Below are positions 35,480-48,039 of a DNA stretch of 64,000 nt, piece after piece. Position numbers and translations under genes: made by a program. The notes under the pieces are model-generated. The model did not search any database, was not told where the DNA came from, and saw only the letters and a program-made list of their open reading frames with translations. The stretch is from NCBI GenBank assembly GCA_030522415.1, contig CM060125.1:26886667-26950666 (forward strand), written 5' to 3'. The number at the start of each line of letters is the position of its first letter. Position 1 is the first letter of the stretch. This DNA is from Channallabes apus. Its lineage: Eukaryota > Chordata > Actinopteri > Siluriformes > Clariidae.

Positions 35480-36090
35480 TACTTCACAGGGCGCTTCCTA
35501 CTCCCTGCTGCGTGTGTAAGGATGGTCGGTTAAGGGAACTTCGACATCGGAACACCCTGCAAAGTCACCAGCGCAGACGTCACTTCCTCCGTGCGTTACC
35601 ATGGTAACATAAGCATCTTGGATGCCTGTCGCTGCTGCTGCTCTAGAAATTTCACACCACGGAAATTGAATATTTATTGAAACCTGAAAACTGATACCAT
35701 AATAAACAATATACTCTTGAAACGTGTTATTTAATTGATTCAATAAAATGTATTTTATTAATTTACAAGACGTACGTAGATTTTCTTTTTACTGATTACG
35801 AGCCTGTATAAAGAGAAGGTAATAAAACCGCGGTGAAGTTAGTTTGATATTCAGACATTCGACAGACATTCAGAAGCGGTATTTTAGGGACCGTCGACAA
35901 ATTTCTGTCCAAATGAAAAGCGAAAGTACTTGTTACTTACCTGGCTATGTGACCCATTTATTCTAATTTATTATTAAACATACAAATGCCATGCATACTG
36001 CTTTTGTTTATTATTAATTGTTGAATTAATAGATTAATTGAGTTTTGTTAATTAATTTGCAAATATTATGTTTTTTTTATTTTATTAAAT
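35480..36090. other. Intergenic, nothing recognised
   Basis: This is unique-looking sequence upstream of PKR. The minus-strand ORF at 35498-35743 has no recognisable features. Confidence 0.4.
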
Positions 36091-36094
36091 CACT

Positions 36095-36431
36095 ATTTCT
36101 TCAATAGCTTTTTGGTCGTTTAACCACGTGACCTCAAACTAGTACCAAAATAATCCAATTAACGTTCCACACAAGGTACACCTGATTTTATCCCAAGATA
36201 TGTCTTCATTCATTTTTATAAAAAAAAATTTTTTAATGCTATTTCTTCAATAGCTTCTAGGTCATGTGACCTGGTGAACCAAAACTGGTACCAAAATGAT
36301 CACATCTGAGACCCCCAAAAGGTACACCTGATTTTATTACAAGAAATATCTTCATTCATTTTTATTAAATTTTTTATTTAAAAAAAATGATATTTCTTCA
36401 ATAGCTTCTAGGTCATGTGACCTGGTGACCT
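36095..36431. repeat. Tandem repeat, about 150-bp unit, about 2.3 copies
   Basis: ATTTCTTCAATAGCTT starts at 36095, 36241 and 36392. Each full unit continues with a GTGACCT segment, ACTRGTACCAAAAT and AGGTACACCTGATTTTAT and ends in a T/A-rich run. The second and third units are closer to each other than to the first. Confidence 0.85.
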
Positions 36432-36959
36432 GCTTTCTGTACCCCTGCCCTGCTATAGGAACTTTAAAGGGAAATGGGTGCATGGGAGCCTACTTTTAGA
36501 AGGCCCTCTTAGGCCCTCCTATTATTATGGTCCTGGCTTCTGGCTACCAGGGGGTCCTAGGGAGGATGGGGGATTTGGGGGCTTTTAGAGGGCCCTCTGA
36601 TTGCAAGGGCCCCAACATGGCTCTCACTGTACGTTCACACCAGGAGAGACCAAAGCGAACACGTCGCCAAGGTCATTGCATTTGCTTTATTCGCTTTGTT
36701 CGCTCAATGGAATGTTTGATTTATCCTGTTACCGTGGGGCGTTGGTAAATCTATATATTAGAATTGGTTTTCACCGAACCACATCATAACTCATTACATA
36801 AGGTTAACTGACTTTTAACTTCTCTTTTTCACTCTGGTCACCCAATTCGCTTAGCTGCCAGTGAATTTGCTTTGTTCGGCCAATTCACCGACTCTCCATA
36901 GAGAAATAATGACTTTCGTCGCTCTGGTCTCTTCTGATGTGAATGTACGTGGCATCAAT

Positions 36960-37336
36960 AATTCATTCATTCATTCATTCATCTTCTATACCGCTTTATC
37001 CTGTATTTAGGGTCGCGGGGACCTGGAGCCTATCCCAGGAGACTCAGGGCACGAGGCAGGGTACACCCTGGACAGCGTGCCAATCCATCACAGAGCACAC
37101 ACACACACACACACACTCATTCACACACTATGATCAATTTGGGAACGCCAATTAGCCTAATCAGCATGTCTTTGGACTGTGGGAGGAAACCGGAGTACCC
37201 GGAGGAAACCCACCAAGCACGGGGAGAACATGCAAACTCCATGCACGCAGAGACGGGACTCGAGCCTGGCCGGGAATCGAACCCGGACCCTGGAGGTGCA
37301 AGGCGACAGTGCTAACCACTACACCACCGCGCCGCC
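36960..37336 (-). repeat. tRNA-headed SINE (copy 2, longest)
   Basis: On the minus strand it has the tRNA-like head (GGCGCGGTGGTGTAGTGG, with GGGTTCGATTCCC), the TTTCCTCCCACAGTCCAAAG landmark, TCCAGGGTGTACCCTGCC and an (ATGA)n tail. It has a (CA)n insert near 37098-37117 and lies in the PKR-mgst3 intergenic region. Confidence 0.82.
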
Positions 37337-38159
37337 GACATCAATAATAACACTCCAAATAATAAATATTTTAATTAATTTGAGAAAGTTGGTGTTAATA
37401 ATATTTTTTTTCACATTGGAGAACTTGCAATGCGTAAATCATGGGGAGAGACCTATCTTTTCCCATGGTAATACCCGGCCACCTCTCAACTACATGAGCG
37501 CACTTCTCCACAACATTCTGACAACCCACGTGTAAACCTGCTGTTTATCTAAGTTATTGGTTTATTAAATATGACACCTGTGGGTAGTATTTGTGATTTT
37601 GCTTACTTTACCATTTCATTCTGTTGGTGTTCTTGAATTTATTTGTTCCTGGCCCTGCGCATGATATGGCTGCCCCCTAGCTACGAGGATGTAATTGTCT
37701 TCTTTGGGAAAGCTGCAAAGCAACAATTGCAGATTATATAACAGGTACATGGCATTTTGGTTCACTTTTATAGACATTTCCATTTCTATTTCGAACTAGC
37801 ACATTCTGGATAATTCAAACAAATAATGTTTGTTATGGTACGATCTGGTTGTGCTACGTTGCTACCTGTCTCTATAAACAGAGATGGTTAACCTGGTGCT
37901 AACATTAACATGGGGTAATGGCATTAGGCTGTACTGATTATAATTTGAGATCCAACTTATGTATCAACTTTTTCCGAGGTAAAAAGATAGTTTTGTCAAC
38001 ATCATTCTGCTTTTACAACACGGTACGCGTACGCCGCACTAGTTTGGATCCACAAGTGGCATGATGACGTAGCAACTGGGTGTTTTTTTTTTTTTTTTTT
38101 TTGAGGGGAGGGGGGGGGACCCTCGCGAACGTTTTGCCCAGGGGCCCACACAACCCATA

Positions 38160-39090
38160 ATCCGTCCCTGCCGAGAGAGGAGCTGTGGTGTTGTATGAGG
38201 AAGTCTGGAGTGGCAGAGAAGTATGTTAGAGTGGTGCAGGACATGTATGAGAGTTGTAAAACAGTGGTGAGATGTGCTGTAGGTTGAAACAGAAGAGTTC
38301 AAGGTGGAGGTGGGTCTGCATCAAGGATCAGCTCTAAGATGACATTGTGCTTTGTAGCGAGAGCAGGGAACAGGTGGAAGAAAATTTGGAGAGGTGGAGG
38401 AATGAAGGTTAGCCGCAGCAAGACGGAATACATGTGTGTGAATGAGAGGAACCCAAGATGAACGATGAGGATACAGGGAGCAGAGGTAAAGAAGGTGCAG
38501 GACTTTAAGTACTTAGGGTCCAGAGCAACGGAGAGTGTGGAAAGGAGGTGAAGAGGTGGGTATAGGCAGGTTGGAATGGGTGGAGAAAAGTTTCAGGTGT
38601 GTTGTGTGATAAAGGAGTATCAGCGAGAATGAAAGGAAAGGTGTACAGGACAGTGGTGAGACCAGCGATGCTCTACGGCTTAGAGACAGCGGCACTGAAG
38701 AAAAGACAGGAGGCAGAGCTGGAGGTAGCAGAGCTGAAGATGTTGAGGTTCTCCTTGGGAGTGACAAGGATGGATAGGATCAAGAATGAGTTCATCAGAG
38801 GGACAACCCATGTGAGATGTTTTGGAGATAAAGTCAGAGAGGCCAGATTGAGGTGGTTTGGACATGTTCAGAGGAGAGAGAATATATCAGTAGAAGGATG
38901 CTGAGGTTGGAACTGCCAGGCAGGAGGTCTAGAGGAAGACCAAAGAGGAGATTTATGGATGCAGTGAGAGAGGACATGAAGTTAGTTGGTGTGAGAGAAG
39001 AGGATGCAGAGGATAGGGTTAGGTGGAGGCAGATGATTCGCTGTGGCGACCCCTGAAAGGGAACAGCCGAAAGACAAAGAAGAAGATAAG
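38160..39090 (+). pseudogene. RTE-type LINE fragment, reverse transcriptase C-terminus
   Basis: In broken frames the plus strand gives SRSKTEYMCVNERN, then GKVYRTVVRPAMLYGLE, LRWFGHVQRRE and GRPKRRFMDAVREDMKLVGV, a conserved C-terminal region of fish RTE-like reverse transcriptases. Frames switch at least at about 38600 and 38870, and the 5' part of the element is missing. It ends near 39085 in an AAAGACAAAGAAGAAG tail. Confidence 0.8.
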
Positions 39091-39153
39091 TATACTAAGG
39101 ATTTTTTTTTTTTTTTTTAGTGTACTTCGCTTTGGATTCATTATAGTTCATGG

Positions 39154-39156
<3 letters not shown>

Positions 39157-39226
<70 letters not shown>
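39157..39226. repeat. (TA)n microsatellite, 70 bp
   Basis: This is an uninterrupted TA run, one of the longest in the window. It is flanked by ATAGTTCATGGAAC and AGTTCATTAC. Confidence 0.92.
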
Positions 39227-39229
<3 letters not shown>

Positions 39230-39289
39230 CATTACAACACAAACTACAGTTTCGGTTTGTGTTGTAGTGTCATTAATGAAATAATAATA

Positions 39290-41900
39290 TAAATTTTAAA
39301 ACCATTTTACTGCATTTGGTTATAAAAGCATGGGATTTTTGGGAATAAAAAGTAAAAAAATAGCAATTTAATTTTCAAAAAAATTATAATATATTCTATA
39401 AATACAGTATATCATATTACTAGTGTAAGTACTTGTTGTTCACAGGAGAAAAAGTTTGTAGAAAGAGATAAAAGGTTAAAGCTAAAAATAAGCTGATTAG
39501 CTTTAATGTAATCAGTGATGATATAATTTTAGGTTAAAGCCCATGTACAGCACACGTCTGCCTGTTTCACTGTGCTTGGCTCTAACTTATTAATAAAAAC
39601 AAATAAAAATTTGTAAGGTTGAGTGTTCTCATGTCTTGTTGTTACAATATACTTATAACATTTCAGCGCTGTTATTTCAGCTGTGAAAATATTAAGTAAA
39701 GTTTGTTTACATTCAGCAAGTAGATTATTTGTAGCTTATTTTAAAGTAGATTATTGAATCCAGCAAATAACTGTTCATAACATAACATCGCTTTTACTCA
39801 ACAACTTGGTTTCACTTATGGTGCAGATTAAACTTCAGGCAGATATCTCATTAAGTTAATTAAATAATCATTGAATATTCATTAAATTATCTCAAGCCAG
39901 TTTTTTGAGATATTGTGGCACAATCTGGCTGGACAGACATACAGACAATTTTTGTCTGAGATAATTGTCTGAGATTAATATATCCTAATAAATATCAAGC
40001 CGATTTTTACAGGTTTTAAAAGTAGGTCTGTTTACTGTCGCAGTTTTTTTATATGTAGACCACTAAATTGTATAACTTTTTCCTATTCTGATGTGTTCCA
40101 ATATTGCCAAGTCTATGCAGGTAAAGATAAATATTATCACAAAAAAATGTTTTACTATTAAATTTAAAAATAGCTATGAAAATAGCTTGAGCATTTGACA
40201 ACATGCTTTTGTTCTTTGAATTATTTAATTGATTTAATCTGTGAATGTGCCCTATATCATGGAATTAGCCTAGATTTTACTTGTGATATAACTGGCATTA
40301 TTGATTGACTGGTAATACAATACTTCACATTGCTGCCATAATTAAATTAGAGTTTTAAAAATAGCTTAGATACCAACTGTTAAATAAAAAAATAAATGAT
40401 CACAATTCATGTTTTTCCCCATCTCTATTTAATGATAATGAAGTTTGTAAAACATCAAGCTAATGCACCGCTAAAACTGAACTATCATCTGTCTGCTGTG
40501 CTGAGTATACAGTAGTTAACCACCCAAGCAATATTTGGTCAGTGAATCTATCTGGTATGTGTTTGAGGGAAAAAAAAACAGCCAATCATTGTCGGACAGG
40601 TGTATTACACTTTATTACACTTATTTTTTATAAACTGAACCTAATAGTGCTGATGTAATTACTGTGATGAATGTAGTAATTCTACATGTACAAAGTGCAC
40701 TTTTTATAGCAGGTGTTCTCCTGATTAAACAGTCAGTGAGTCTATGTGCGGCCGATAGAGGTCATTTATGTGGTGTAGAATATAAAGTATGAAATGAAGT
40801 AATAAACAAAATATAGTACAAAGGTGTTAGTTCTCTTGCATGCCTTATCAGGTTGCATTAAAACAAACGAACAAACAAAAACAAACAGCCCGTGCCAATC
40901 ACCAGTACATTACCAAATAACACACTGACTCGTGCGTGTTTCTGGAACTTTCTTCCTTAGCATACAGGCTCTGACAGTGGGGTTGTGGACTCCCACATGT
41001 CCTGTGTCGCACATTTTAGTGTTTTTCCCCACTTCAACATATCCAATCATTTGGATATTTTAATCATAAGCAGGACAGTAAATTTTGTCTTATTGTGGTG
41101 GTAGCAAGCATGTTGTGTAAGCCAACCGACAGGCCCCTTCTGAGATAGTGTGAACACAAAGGTCGTGAATGAACATGAGTCTCCTAGTGATTCAATTCTT
41201 TTGAATTTCATACGATTCAGCTTACCAGTAAAAAAAATGTTCCTCATTGTATATTAGAGATGGGGGTTAAAAAATGATTCAGTTATGAATCGTGTACTCG
41301 CAGCCATTCACAGTCAAGTTGAATTTGGACTATTGCAGAGGCATTTTTTTTTGTTTGATTGGAAAGAATAATCATGGTGGATGACAGAGCTATGTGCTGC
41401 TTAGTAAAAAATAACTTTTTGCTTAATTTAATTTGAAGTTAGATGTTAAACCCTTGTATCTGGAGTCAGTTGTAATTGTTTAAAAGCTGCCCTTCTGACA
41501 ATACCTGTTTGCACGAAGGTCCAAGTCACACTGCACATATATTCTGATGCATATATTTTTATATTTATATTTTAGTGCAATCTTTTTTGTTTATTTTAAA
41601 TTTTGTTTATTGCTGCTGCTCCCTGAAAAATACAAATTTGTATCAGTACAATGAAAATAAAGTCTCTTTACTTTACATTGGTTTTTAAGAGAAAAAAATA
41701 ATGTTATAAGGGAGAGCTACATTTAATTAATCGTTAAAGTTTTTAAATGTTTAAAATAGTAAAAATGGGGGGGGGGGTGTAATATTGAATTTATAAAAAT
41801 CATGACACTTATAGAATCACATTTGAATTAAACCGGCATTAAGGTATCATGATAATATCATATTGGGAGGTGACTGGTGATTCACATCCCTATTGCTTAG
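39290..41900. other. Intergenic, AT-rich, nothing recognised
   Basis: 2.6 kb without any exon-like segment. A motif AATGAAAATAAAGTCTC near 41649-41665 resembles the 3' end of a non-LTR retroposon, and there is a G run at 41767-41776. No gene is supported. Confidence 0.4.
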
Positions 41901-41904
41901 GCAG

Positions 41905-42690
41905 CAAATTGTCTAATTTCTTTTCTAAAGAGTACATTTGACCATTTAAACAATACTTTTGCCCAGAAGTCAATACTTTTTCCAAAGACAAAATTGTGAA
42001 TAAGCCCCATCCCTTGGCTGAGAAGCAACCCCACATATGAATGCTTTAATCCTGGCATGACATGGTAGCGCTCCATCAACCCTGTGTCACGCCAAGAGTA
42101 AAGCATCCTGAGACCACTCATGTGTGGGGTCACTTCTCAGCCAAGGGAGTGGGCTCACTCACAATTGTGCAAAAGAACACAGCCATGATAAAGAACTGTA
42201 CAAAATTATTGTCAGAGAGCAACTTCTCCCAAACGTCCAAGATGTCACAGTTGCCTTTTCCAGCATAATGGAGCTCATTGCCATGAGGCAAAAGTGATAA
42301 CTAAGTGGCTCAGGGGAAAAAACATGGAAATTTTGCGTCCATGGACAGAAAACTACTCAGACCTTAATTCCATTGAGAACTTGTGAGAACAAACAAAGAA
42401 AAACAAATTATGACAAATTCCAAGTATTGATTATGCAATAGGCTGCCATGAGATGTCAAGAGTTGATTGACAGCATGTCAGGGGGAATTTCAGTGGTCTT
42501 GAAAAAGAAGGGTCAACACTGCAAGTATCGACTCTTTGCATAAACTTAATAAAAGCCTTTGACACTTTTGAAATGCTTGTAATTATACTTCAGTAAACCA
42601 TAGTAACATCTGACAAAAAAAACACTGAAGCAGCAGACTTTGTGAAAATTAATATTTGTGTCATTCTCAAAACTTTTGACTACAGCAGTA
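41905..42690 (+). pseudogene. Tc1-like transposase remnant with inverted partial copy
   Basis: Plus-strand 42125-42560 has decayed Tc1 coding sequence (HFSAKGVGSLTIVQ, MEILRPWTEN and SIENL, a relic of PIENLW). It ends with TCTCAAAACTTTTGACTACA near 42665-42684, a terminus. To its left (41905-42060) part of the same sequence lies in reverse orientation: CCCTTGGCTGAGAAG against CTTCTCAGCCAAGGG. Stops throughout. Confidence 0.65.
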
Positions 42691-42769
42691 CAGTATGTGA
42701 GGTGAGTCGACTCTTTGAAAAGAAAACAAAAAAGGAACCGGGCACAAACGACACTTCGCGAAGGTCTGC

Positions 42770-42918
42770 GCGTTTTATCGCGAGATTTGACCTTGAGTCT
42801 CGCGCTTGTTCCCTTTGTACAGGTTTACGTAAATCGTTTACAGCACCGTGACTCTGCAGTTTACAGTTCCGTTAAATACAGGTAGACTTGAGAAAGCACC
42901 GGGGAAAGGCGTTGAAAC
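42770..42918 (+). promoter_or_regulatory. Likely mgst3 promoter and 5' UTR
   Basis: A CpG-rich patch directly before the ATG contains TCGCGAGA at 42778-42785, the core of the TCTCGCGAGA element known from housekeeping promoters, and a nearby inverted TCTCGCGC. No TATA box is obvious. Inference from motif and position. Confidence 0.4.
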
Positions 42919-45900
42919 ATGGAGATTTTAGACATCCTGCCTGCGCATTTCGGCTACGTGATCCTGACCTACTTCTACAGCTGGGTCATGCTGACTTACC
43001 TCGGCGTTAACGTCGGGCGCGCGCGGAAGAAGTATGACGTGAAGGTAAACTTAACTTCAGGATAACAGTCGTGCACGTGTTAAAACATTATCATAAAACT
43101 GAGCTGTATAGCGTTTTTCTTTCTCGCTTGTTTTTCTTTTTCTTTAGCGATATCACGCAAAACTTGCGCGTGCACCTGGGAATGCACCGTTTGTTTCCCT
43201 GTCAGTTGAACATTATGTCATCACCCTAACGACTGTTTACACATTTTAAACAGTTTTATAAACGTGCTCATACTGAACAGCGACACACTTTGAAGCACGA
43301 AGCCGTTAAAAGTTCGTTAAAAGCTGTTAAATCTTTCTGTATTATATGAAAATCCAAAACGCAAATTAAACCCCGAACTCCGCGGCCACGCCCAAAACGG
43401 CGCCAAATTTGAACGCAGTTGGAGATGGAATTGCGATATTAACGATATTAAACCGGTTGATGCCGGTTCTACCTGGACGATACTGGTTATAACTAAATAA
43501 TCATATCCGCATTTTTGTCTATAAAAAAACGGATTTTATTTCATAAGAATAGCCCACTTTACCACAGTTTGTGATTTTAATTTGTAATTATCTGTACATC
43601 TGTGTGAATTCAAACATTTTGAAGAAAACCTGTGAGAAAAAAATGTATACTATAGTGAACATGTTAATTATATGGTGTAAATAATTTTTATAACCGAATC
43701 CTATAAATCCTACTTTTTTCCCCGGTCGCCACAGCAGACCATCTGACCACCTTCGCACAGGTTTTACGCCGGACTTCCTTCCTGACGCAACGCTCCCATT
43801 CCTGTAACCAGGCTTTTGACCAGCACTGCATGCAGTGGCTGAGTAACATGGCGTGTCGCATCCCACCTGGGACTCGAACCCGGATCCTCAGATCTCAAAT
43901 CAACAAATGCTTTTTTTTTTTTTTCAGAAATTGCTTTTAATAATAGATTTGACATATATATATTTTTTCCCCACAACATATAAGATGCATATCAAATTAA
44001 ATCGAGTTTTTGAAATGGTGGTCTCGAGTGTACCCAGGTATGGTTCGAATCAGGTATGAAAGGTGACCGTACCAATGTACAGAGGAAGACCGCTGTTCAG
44101 AATGTGAGATCATTGATGCCGCTTGTCTCATCCTACATCCGGCAGCACACACTGATATCACTGCATGAACTGCACGACTGTCTATCTTTATCTATCTATC
44201 TATAAAAAATTAATTATGTTTGTGGCGCCGCTGGTGTTTGCACAGGTTGGCAGCATGATCACGTTTTTATCATAGTGTGAGGTTGCCACAGCCGGACTTT
44301 ACCATGTAGGTAGTAGGTAGCAGGTCATGTTGTGCATGTAAGCCGAGTCGCTGGGTAACCTCTGGTAGTTAATAAATTAGGGAGGCAGATAAGACATTGT
44401 GTCTGAAAAGTAATTAATAGTAGAACTAGTATGAAGTTCGACTTTGTTGTACATTTTGCATCTTTTGTTCATTGGTGGATCACTAAACAGCAAGGTGCAC
44501 AATAAAACATATTTTATTTTGTGTCTGTATGCATGTGTGTACAACGCCCGTGTAAAGCAAAGCAGGTCTAATTAGAGAGGTTAAAGATCCATTTTCTCTC
44601 TCTGTATCAGCCTGCTGTTTGCGTCTGTGTGCGTGCACGTCATTGGACAACGTGCCACACACACACAGACCCCTCCTACTTTCGCCTTCACAGACTCACA
44701 CACACCCTTTCTCTCTGTTCTACAGAGAAACATTGCTCTTTCGCGATTCTTTTCAAAGGTAAAGTGCAGGTTAATTTGTTTTATTTTTTAATTTACAGCA
44801 GTGATTCCGTTAGTGTGTTGCTCAATCGAGTGTCATTAGAGAGATTTGTTTATTTTTCTGATAAAACATTTTTTTCGTTGTGTACGTATGTGTGTGAAAA
44901 GAATTGAGGAAGGGTAACTGTGTAAGACGAGAAGGGGGGGGGGGGGGCTCCTTACTTTAGCTTCGCGCGCGCACACACACAGCGCCTGCGCACACAAACG
45001 GAAACACTTATCTTTCGGGATTTATTTTTACTTTATATTTTGTGTTATTTATTGTTTTGGGCTGTGAAACGAATAATTAGAGTTTCCATTATTTCTTATG
45101 GGAAAATGTTATTTGGTGTACAAGTGTTTTGAAATACGAGCCCGCTTCCGGAACGGATTATGCTTGTAATCCAAGGTTCCACTGTACTAATATGATAATT
45201 TTGGGTACATTTGGGGGCAATCATACTTGGGCTCCCTTAGTGTAATCTCAATCATAACACATTAGACACAACATGTCTTATCATATGATGTCATTATGTC
45301 TAATAAGTATTATAAAAGTATGAGTATGCTCAGTGACCAAGAGGATGTAAGTATGTAGTTGGAGCTGGTTAGTTCTCTAATATTTGATCTAATAGTGAAA
45401 ATGGAAAAGGTGGGATTGTGTCACAGGCTATGAGGGAGACACAGGCATGGGTTTTTTTTTTGTTAGTTTTTTTCCTCCGTTGAAATGCATCATGTCAGTG
45501 TGTTGCATTTATTCAAGGTTTTTGCATTACTCAGTTTTGTTAATATTTTTCAGGTATTTGTTTTTCTTGTGCGTTAAAATGTTTATGTTGTGTTTTGTGA
45601 TGCTTGGGTTAAACATACGTTGTGTTCTTTGTGATTTCAGTACCCCACTATGTACAGCACTAAGGACGACATGTTTAACTGCATCCAGAGAGCTCATCAG
45701 AACACACTGGAGGTTTATCCACAGTGGCTGGTTTTCCAAACCATTGCTGCACTTGTGTATCCCGTGAGTAGAGAATTCTTCTTTCATTTTCAGTTGTCTG
45801 TCCTCAAAAAGCAGCACCTTTTGTCGACGTGTACAACCGAGTCCTGGCCTCAGTTTCTCTCTCTCTCTCTCTCTCTCTCCCCCTGTCTCTCTCTTTCTGA

Positions 45901-46773
45901 GCTAGTAGTAAATTTTAAGCTGTTCGTTGATGTTTAACTCGGCAGTATAAAAGCAAACAGATATGTGACATGAGAAAGTTGGGCAACATGGCCGTTTATA
46001 ACCCACAGAGAAATAAAAGAAAGTCAGCCAGCAAAACCTTTACACTAGAAAGAAATGGTCAATATGCATACTAAACATAAAACTAACTTAAACCGGGCTT
46101 AAATAAATCTTAATGAAAGAAGCAATTTACGGTAGATATATCTCCCCAATGTGATGATGAGTATAAATAGAAAAAAGCGTCCAACATTGTGCTTGTAATG
46201 TCCTGGAAATGTATTTAGCAATCTTTCTGCCCCCCTTTTTTTTTTGTTCTGTGTCTCCTCTGTATTTAGACAGCGGCCGCCGTCCTGGGAGTTATCTGGG
46301 TGACCAGCAGGTTCTCCTATGCCTGGGGTTACTACACTGGCAGTAAGTACACAGATTGTATTTGTTTAGTTATTCAGTGCAGTTAGTAATATGATTAAAG
46401 TATATATAGTGTGTGTAAGGTGTGAATGCAGGACCCTGTAGCTACGATGAGGCAATGTGTATACATGAATAAATAATTCAGCAATGATCAATAATTTATA
46501 AGAACCTCTAAAAAAATGGCATTTATACACTATTTTAAGCTTATCCTCTGTTTTAGTGATTGGGACAGGATGAGTCCCCAACCAGGAAGTATGGAGGCAC
46601 CTGATGTCATCGTAGATATTTTTATTCTGTTCCCACTGTTTAGTTATATCTTCTCCCTTTTTTCCTTATTAGACCCAGCCAAGAGGATAAACGGGGCCTA
46701 CGGCTACATCGGCCTTTTCGGAGTGATCATCCTGTCACTATATGTGGCCCTGCAACTGCTTGGAGTCGTTTAA
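42919..46773 (+). CDS. mgst3: Microsomal glutathione S-transferase 3 (MAPEG family; 4 coding exons, 140 aa)
   Basis: MGST3 is an ER/outer-membrane MAPEG enzyme with glutathione transferase and lipid-peroxidase activity, able to conjugate leukotriene A4 to glutathione. Exons: 42919-43044, 45641-45763, 46270-46342, 46673-46773; GT/AG throughout, phases consistent, 141 codons with the stop (human about 152 aa). The MAPEG signature FNCIQRAHQNTLEVYP is intact in exon 2 and holds the conserved Arg, Asn and Glu for glutathione binding. Four hydrophobic segments are visible at about residues 11-32, 68-83, 84-105 and 115-138. RARKKY precedes the first splice junction as in mammals. The protein ends LLGVV and lacks the mammalian cysteine-rich tail. 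AATAAA is at 47084-47089. Intron 1 (2.6 kb) carries SINE and other repeat debris. Confidence 0.95.
43690..43905 (-). repeat. Older copy of the tRNA-derived SINE at 34323
   Basis: On the minus strand it has GGTTCGAGTCCC-type T-arm sequence, GGAAGTCCGGCGTAAAACCT and TGGTCTGCTGTGGCGACC, matching the body of the SINE at 34323. The head is diverged. It lies in mgst3 intron 1. Confidence 0.55.
44935..45187. repeat. Possible Tigger/pogo-like right end
   Basis: After a G run (44935-44947), sequence reading GAAATACGAGCCCGCTTCCG and ending CCAAGGTTCCACTGTA at 45187 resembles the terminus of pogo-type elements (inverse of TACAGTGGAACC). No matching left end was found. It lies in mgst3 intron 1. Confidence 0.3.
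45856..45879. repeat. (CT)n microsatellite
   Basis: A CT run in mgst3 intron 2, followed by further CT-rich sequence to 45898. Confidence 0.8.
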
Positions 46774-47083
46774 AAGCGTATAGTTAAGCTCTGCTCTCAC
46801 ATATAGCACCGACCAAGTTTATTTAGTCATTTAAGGATTTTGTGTACGTCTATATACTTTTCATTGATATAGTTCTAGTTGTTTACTGTGGAAGTTATAT
46901 TTTCTGTATACCTGTGAAGGCTCGTTCATACCTCTGGTGATAATTTCAACTTCTCTGGAATGTGGACACAAAGATTAAATGAATTTATTTTGTGAATGCT
47001 TGTTCGTACCACTAACCCAGTGTTCCCTTTGTAAGAGCGTACATTTTTTTTTTACATTTCATTTTTATTGTATTTTATGTTCA

Positions 47084-47089
47084 AATAAA
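47084..47089 (+). terminator. mgst3 poly(A) signal
   Basis: AATAAA about 310 bp after the mgst3 stop, preceded by a T-rich stretch. Confidence 0.6.
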
Positions 47090-47539
47090 AACTTAAAAGG
47101 TATCAGATTTGTTTTAAACCGTCTCATTATGAGAGAGAGACAGTTTGACATTTCATGAGAATTTACTAATTTAGTAGCTTTCTTAGACAGAATTTACAAT
47201 TAAATTAACCAGACCTTCAGGGTTTCTGGTTTAATCCCAAACTCCGATTTCTGTCTGATCTTTCCATGTTCTGGTGGATTACCTTTGTTTTCCTACCACT
47301 TCCTCATGTCCAGCGAACAGGCTCTGGATCCATCACAAAGCCTGACCTAATAAAGCAGTTACTAAAGTTAAATTAATGAATGTTGCCTAATTAGTGCCTA
47401 CAGATAAAATAGATACATATAAAAGCTATACAAATAATGATCCAAATATTTCTCCTTTTCTCAAATTCCATGTGACCAATTTTAATAAAATGTGGTTGCT
47501 ATATTAAAATTTATAATGTTAATAGATATAGCTCCAAGG

Positions 47540-47990
47540 AGCGGTTATGATGACCATACAATTGCTCTGCCAAGTAACAGAGGATGACCAGAAGCCACTG
47601 TGCCCATTCGGACTTGCTCCCAAAAACATTTTTGAATTCGAAGGCAAGAAAGCTTTTGTAAAAGTATGTAGACAATCATATCTCACCATCATATCCACAG
47701 GAAGGCCATCCTCAAACGATTACTAGAAAGTCTGAAGCATATACAGTAACTGTCCATAATGTCTTTATATGATGTACTGTAGCTTTACAATTTCCCTTCA
47801 CTGGGTATAAGGGACCCTGAACCTGGTGTGTTTAGGTTGGACAGGTGGAGTGGAGGAACTCGAGTGTCCTGCATAGAGCACCAACCTCAACCCCACTTAA
47901 CACCTTTAGGATGAACTTGGAATAACTGGAGCCTTCGCGCTCAACATCAGTGTCTGGTCTGAGTAAATTTGTCAATTGTCCTTAAACTTG
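47540..47990 (+). pseudogene. Tc1-like transposase 3' fragment
   Basis: Around 47860-47930 the DNA resembles the DLNPIEHLW-to-EL stretch of fish Tc1 families (CACCAACCTCAACCCCACTT, then CACCTTTAGGATGAACTTGG), in broken frames. The upstream part to about 47540 may belong to the same element. Call rests on recalled family sequence. Confidence 0.45.
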
Positions 47991-48039
47991 CCAAAATTTT
48001 TAACATGAGTTGTGATTTAATTAATTTTTTTATGTAATA

